Shown: positions 38,823 through 40,619 of the stretch, in pieces
Position numbering within the stretch: the first letter of the stretch is position 1
Layout of the letters: every line of letters starts with the position of its first letter
DNA from: Oscillospiraceae bacterium
Lineage (GTDB): Bacteria > Bacillota > Clostridia > Oscillospirales > Ruminococcaceae
Length of the DNA stretch: 40,619 nt
Direction: 5' to 3'
NCBI GenBank assembly: GCA_024404815.1
Contig: JAKSPL010000021.1
Location: 1-40,619 of the forward strand
Position numbers and translations under genes: made by a program
The notes under the pieces: generated by a model
The model's input: only the letters and a program-made list of their open reading frames with translations
Told to the model about the DNA's origin: nothing
Databases searched by the model: none

Positions 38823-40147
38823 GCTTTCTGGAAAGTATCAAATCCGCACTTTCTTCCATTGCGGCAAACAAAATGCGTTCGCTGCTGACCATGCTCGGTA
38901 TCATCATCGGTATCAGCGCGGTCATCACCATCACCACCCTCGGCTCATCGCTGACAGCGACCATTCAGAACGCATTCTCCACCCTCGGCGCGAATTACTT
39001 TGACGTTTATCTGAATGAGGAATGGATCTACGACGAATCGACCAATTCCTACTATCCAGACCCTAACAGTTCACTGGAAGACCATCTCATCACGATGGAT
39101 ATGCTCGATGAGCTGAACGAACGCTACCCCGACTGTTTCTATAATTGCAGTACAAACGGCATCGGCGGCGGTTCTTTGCTGAATACTGAGAAAGATACGG
39201 TCAACGTCCATATCGCAGGTGTTTTTGACGGATTTGTCCCCTATGAGGATTTCGATATTCTCGCAGGCAGAAACATCACGCTGCGCGACAATGCCGAATG
39301 CAAATACAGCGCACTCGTTTCCAATATCTTCGTCAAACAGTATTTTACACGCGGCGAAGAACCGATCGGACAAACGATTTCCGTCACACTCGATTCGGGT
39401 TCAGCGGCGGAATTCACGATCGTCGGTGTCTATGATTACTCCGAATTGTACAAGCGATATGCTATGGGTGACCAGCGTGAGGAAGATATGACCACTCATC
39501 TGCTGATCCCCTATACCGCAGCCAACGAGATCTCACACGTATCGGAACGCGGATTCAGTTATGTGGAATTCACCTGCAACTCGAAAAAGGATGCCAGTGC
39601 GCTCAACGAAGACCTTCGTGCATTCTTTGAGGAGCAGTATGAAAAATACCCCTCCATCAATGTTGAAATTTACAGCAGCGTCGAAGATTTCGACATTGCC
39701 ATTACGGTCATCAACATTGTCACGATCGTTATTTCGATCATCGCAGCCATTTCGCTGCTGGTCGGCGGTGTCGGCGTTATGAACATCATGCTCGTCAGTG
39801 TCACAGAGCGTACCCGTGAAATCGGTATCCGCAAGGCACTCGGCGCGAAACGCAGAAACATCCGTCTGCAATTCGTCATTGAGGCGATCGTCATTTGTCT
39901 GATTGGCGGCATCATCGGTATCCTCATCGGCATTCTGAACGGTGAACTTGTCGGCTTTATCGCAAAACAGGTCATCGCAAGCAATGAGGATTACAGTATG
40001 CTGTTCAGCGCAGTCAAGGTTGTACCTTCCCTGACAGCAATCATCATTTCTGTATTGTTCTCGACGCTGACCGGTATATTCTTCGGTCTGTATCCTGCAA
40101 ACAAAGCAGCAAAGATGAACCCCATCGACGCTCTGCGCTACGATTGA
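38819..40147 (+). CDS. MacB/FtsX-type ABC transporter permease
   Basis: A 442-residue permease with the MacB plan: transmembrane helix 1 at about 18-45 (NKMRSLLTMLGIIIGISAVITI), a large extracytoplasmic domain (about 50-295), then three helices (about 300-330, 350-385, 395-425) with the FtsX-like signature VGGVGVMNIMLVSVTERTREIGIRKALGA, which continues into helix 3. It ends with the usual PANKAAKMNPIDALRY. With the adaptor and ATPase it forms a complete mechanotransmission-type exporter; the substrate is not shown by the sequence. Confidence 0.94.
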   Translation: MSFLESIKSALSSIAANKMRSLLTMLGIIIGISAVITITTLGSSLTATIQNAFSTLGANYFDVYLNEEWIYDESTNSYYPDPNSSLEDHLITMDMLDELNERYPDCFYNCSTNGIGGGSLLNTEKDTVNVHIAGVFDGFVPYEDFDILAGRNITLRDNAECKYSALVSNIFVKQYFTRGEEPIGQTISVTLDSGSAAEFTIVGVYDYSELYKRYAMGDQREEDMTTHLLIPYTAANEISHVSERGFSYVEFTCNSKKDASALNEDLRAFFEEQYEKYPSINVEIYSSVEDFDIAITVINIVTIVISIIAAISLLVGGVGVMNIMLVSVTERTREIGIRKALGAKRRNIRLQFVIEAIVICLIGGIIGILIGILNGELVGFIAKQVIASNEDYSMLFSAVKVVPSLTAIIISVLFSTLTGIFFGLYPANKAAKMNPIDALRYD

Positions 40148-40165
40148 TCCCAAATTTCGGCAAAC

Positions 40166-40207
40166 AAAATACCGAACGGCAGAATCTTCCTGCTGTTCGG
40201 TATTTTT
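40166..40207 (+). terminator. Terminator of the MacAB-like operon
   Basis: Stem AAATACCGAACGGCAG (40167-40182) with CTGCTGTTCGGTATTT (40190-40205), one G-U, followed by TTTTT. Confidence 0.9.
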
Positions 40208-40219
40208 ATGCCCAAAACA

Positions 40220-40256
40220 AAACATCCCCAAGCCTTTTTCAGACTTGGGGATGTTT
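40220..40256 (-). terminator. Terminator of the Thr-rich protein gene
   Basis: Thirteen-pair stem AAACATCCCCAAG (40220-40232) with CTTGGGGATGTTT (40244-40256); the minus-strand exit reads TGTTTTGGG. It lies about 28 bases after the stop codon at 40284. Confidence 0.8.
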
Positions 40257-40283
40257 GCATTAGTTGTTTGGCATCGGGAAGAA

Positions 40284-40619
40284 TTATTCTTCATCCTCTG
40301 CTTCCTTGCGCTTGCGTGCCACAAATGCCACAGGAACAGCCATCATCATGAGCACCAGAGCACCAATCGGTCTGGTCGAACCGGTCTGCGGAGCCGGAGC
40401 GGCGGTCGTACCATTTACAGTCGTCTTTGCCGGAGCGGTAGTCGTAGTAGTTGTAGTTGTCGCTGCGGTAGGCGGAACTGTTGTAGTAGTGGTGGTAGTG
40501 GTAGTCGTCGTCGTGGTAGTGGTCACATCCGAAGAAGTGGGTGTCGTTTCGGTTGTGGTCGTTTCCGTCGTCGTAGTGGTTTCAGAAGTTTCTTCGGTTT
40601 CCGAGGTAGTAGTTTCAGT
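40284..40619 (-). CDS. C-terminal end of a Thr-rich, membrane/wall-anchored surface protein (partial)
   Basis: The frame is open to the window edge, giving 111 visible residues; the start is outside. The first ~60 visible residues are almost pure Thr with interspersed E, S, V and P (ACN codon runs), a mucin-like extended linker of the kind found in ruminococcal cellulosome proteins. Then come APAPQTGSTRP, a hydrophobic helix (IGALVLMMMAVPVAFVA) and a charged tail RKRKEAEDEE. PQTG followed by a helix and basic residues resembles a sortase sorting signal, with A instead of L before the P (APQTG, not LPXTG); the acidic end after the basic patch is unusual, so simple membrane anchoring is also possible. 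Nothing can be said about the N-terminal domain. Confidence 0.75.
   Translation of the reverse strand, partial: TETTTSETEETSETTTTTETTTTETTPTSSDVTTTTTTTTTTTTTTTVPPTAATTTTTTTTAPAKTTVNGTTAAPAPQTGSTRPIGALVLMMMAVPVAFVARKRKEAEDEE

Noticed and set aside
40284-40619. Simple-sequence repeat or CRISPR-like array in the ACN-rich tract
   Set aside because: The pattern follows codons for Thr with varied third bases and keeps one open frame; there are no uniform spacers.

Overview
The window looks like chromosomal DNA of a cellulosome- or amylosome-forming Ruminococcus-type Oscillospiraceae (Firmicutes, Clostridia). Grounds: one secreted dockerin protein, one protein with two cohesin-like domains plus a dockerin, a GH94 disaccharide phosphorylase, clostridial-type topoisomerase subunits, strong AGGAGG ribosome sites, and almost every promoter as a sigma-A box pair with a 17-base spacer. 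Species cannot be fixed from this. No phage, transposase, plasmid or CRISPR gene was seen; apart from small dispersed palindromic repeats the window is core genome plus surface functions.

Layout. 1-330: a repeat copy, a terminator and a tRNA-Tyr/tRNA-Thr pair (minus). 519-7294 (minus): dockerin protein, metG, a CPA-family antiporter under what I read as a fluoride (crcB) riboswitch, and a GH94 phosphorylase. 7512-9104 (plus): ECF S component (probably pantothenate) with type III pantothenate kinase coaX. 9126-23753 (minus): a hypoxanthine-DNA glycosylase, then a long run starting at the ruvC promoter: ruvC, ruvA, an SseB-like gene, ruvB, a papain-like cysteine peptidase, a GlmM-like pseudoenzyme, a methyltransferase, ecfA1, ecfA2, ecfT, (repeat), truA, a DUF5711 gene, a CvpA-like gene, and a ClpE-like AAA+ gene with a terminator. 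23940-28293 (minus): parE-parC type pair with a repeat between the genes. 28438-30574: a divergent locus of three small single-pass membrane proteins. 30658-34981 (plus): a DUF4358-DHHW lipoprotein, an MBOAT acyltransferase and a second DHHW protein, a probable O-acetylation module for an exported glycan. 35032-36234 (minus): cohesin-cohesin-dockerin protein. 36505-40147 (plus): MacA/MacB-type lipoprotein adaptor, ATPase and permease. 40284-end (minus): C-terminal end of a threonine-rich, membrane- or wall-anchored protein.

How the parts fit. The ECF module ATPases and EcfT (15268-17837) can energise the S component at 7687, whose substrate would feed CoaX. The two dockerin genes, the cohesin protein, the Thr-rich anchor protein and the GH94 phosphorylase are consistent with a fibre- or starch-degrading surface. 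The best candidates for new biology are the GlmM pseudoenzyme (catalytic Ser replaced by Asp), the DUF4358-DHHW/MBOAT/DHHW module, the peptidase inside the ruv operon, and the fluoride-regulated antiporter whose riboswitch terminator also ends the GH94 transcript.
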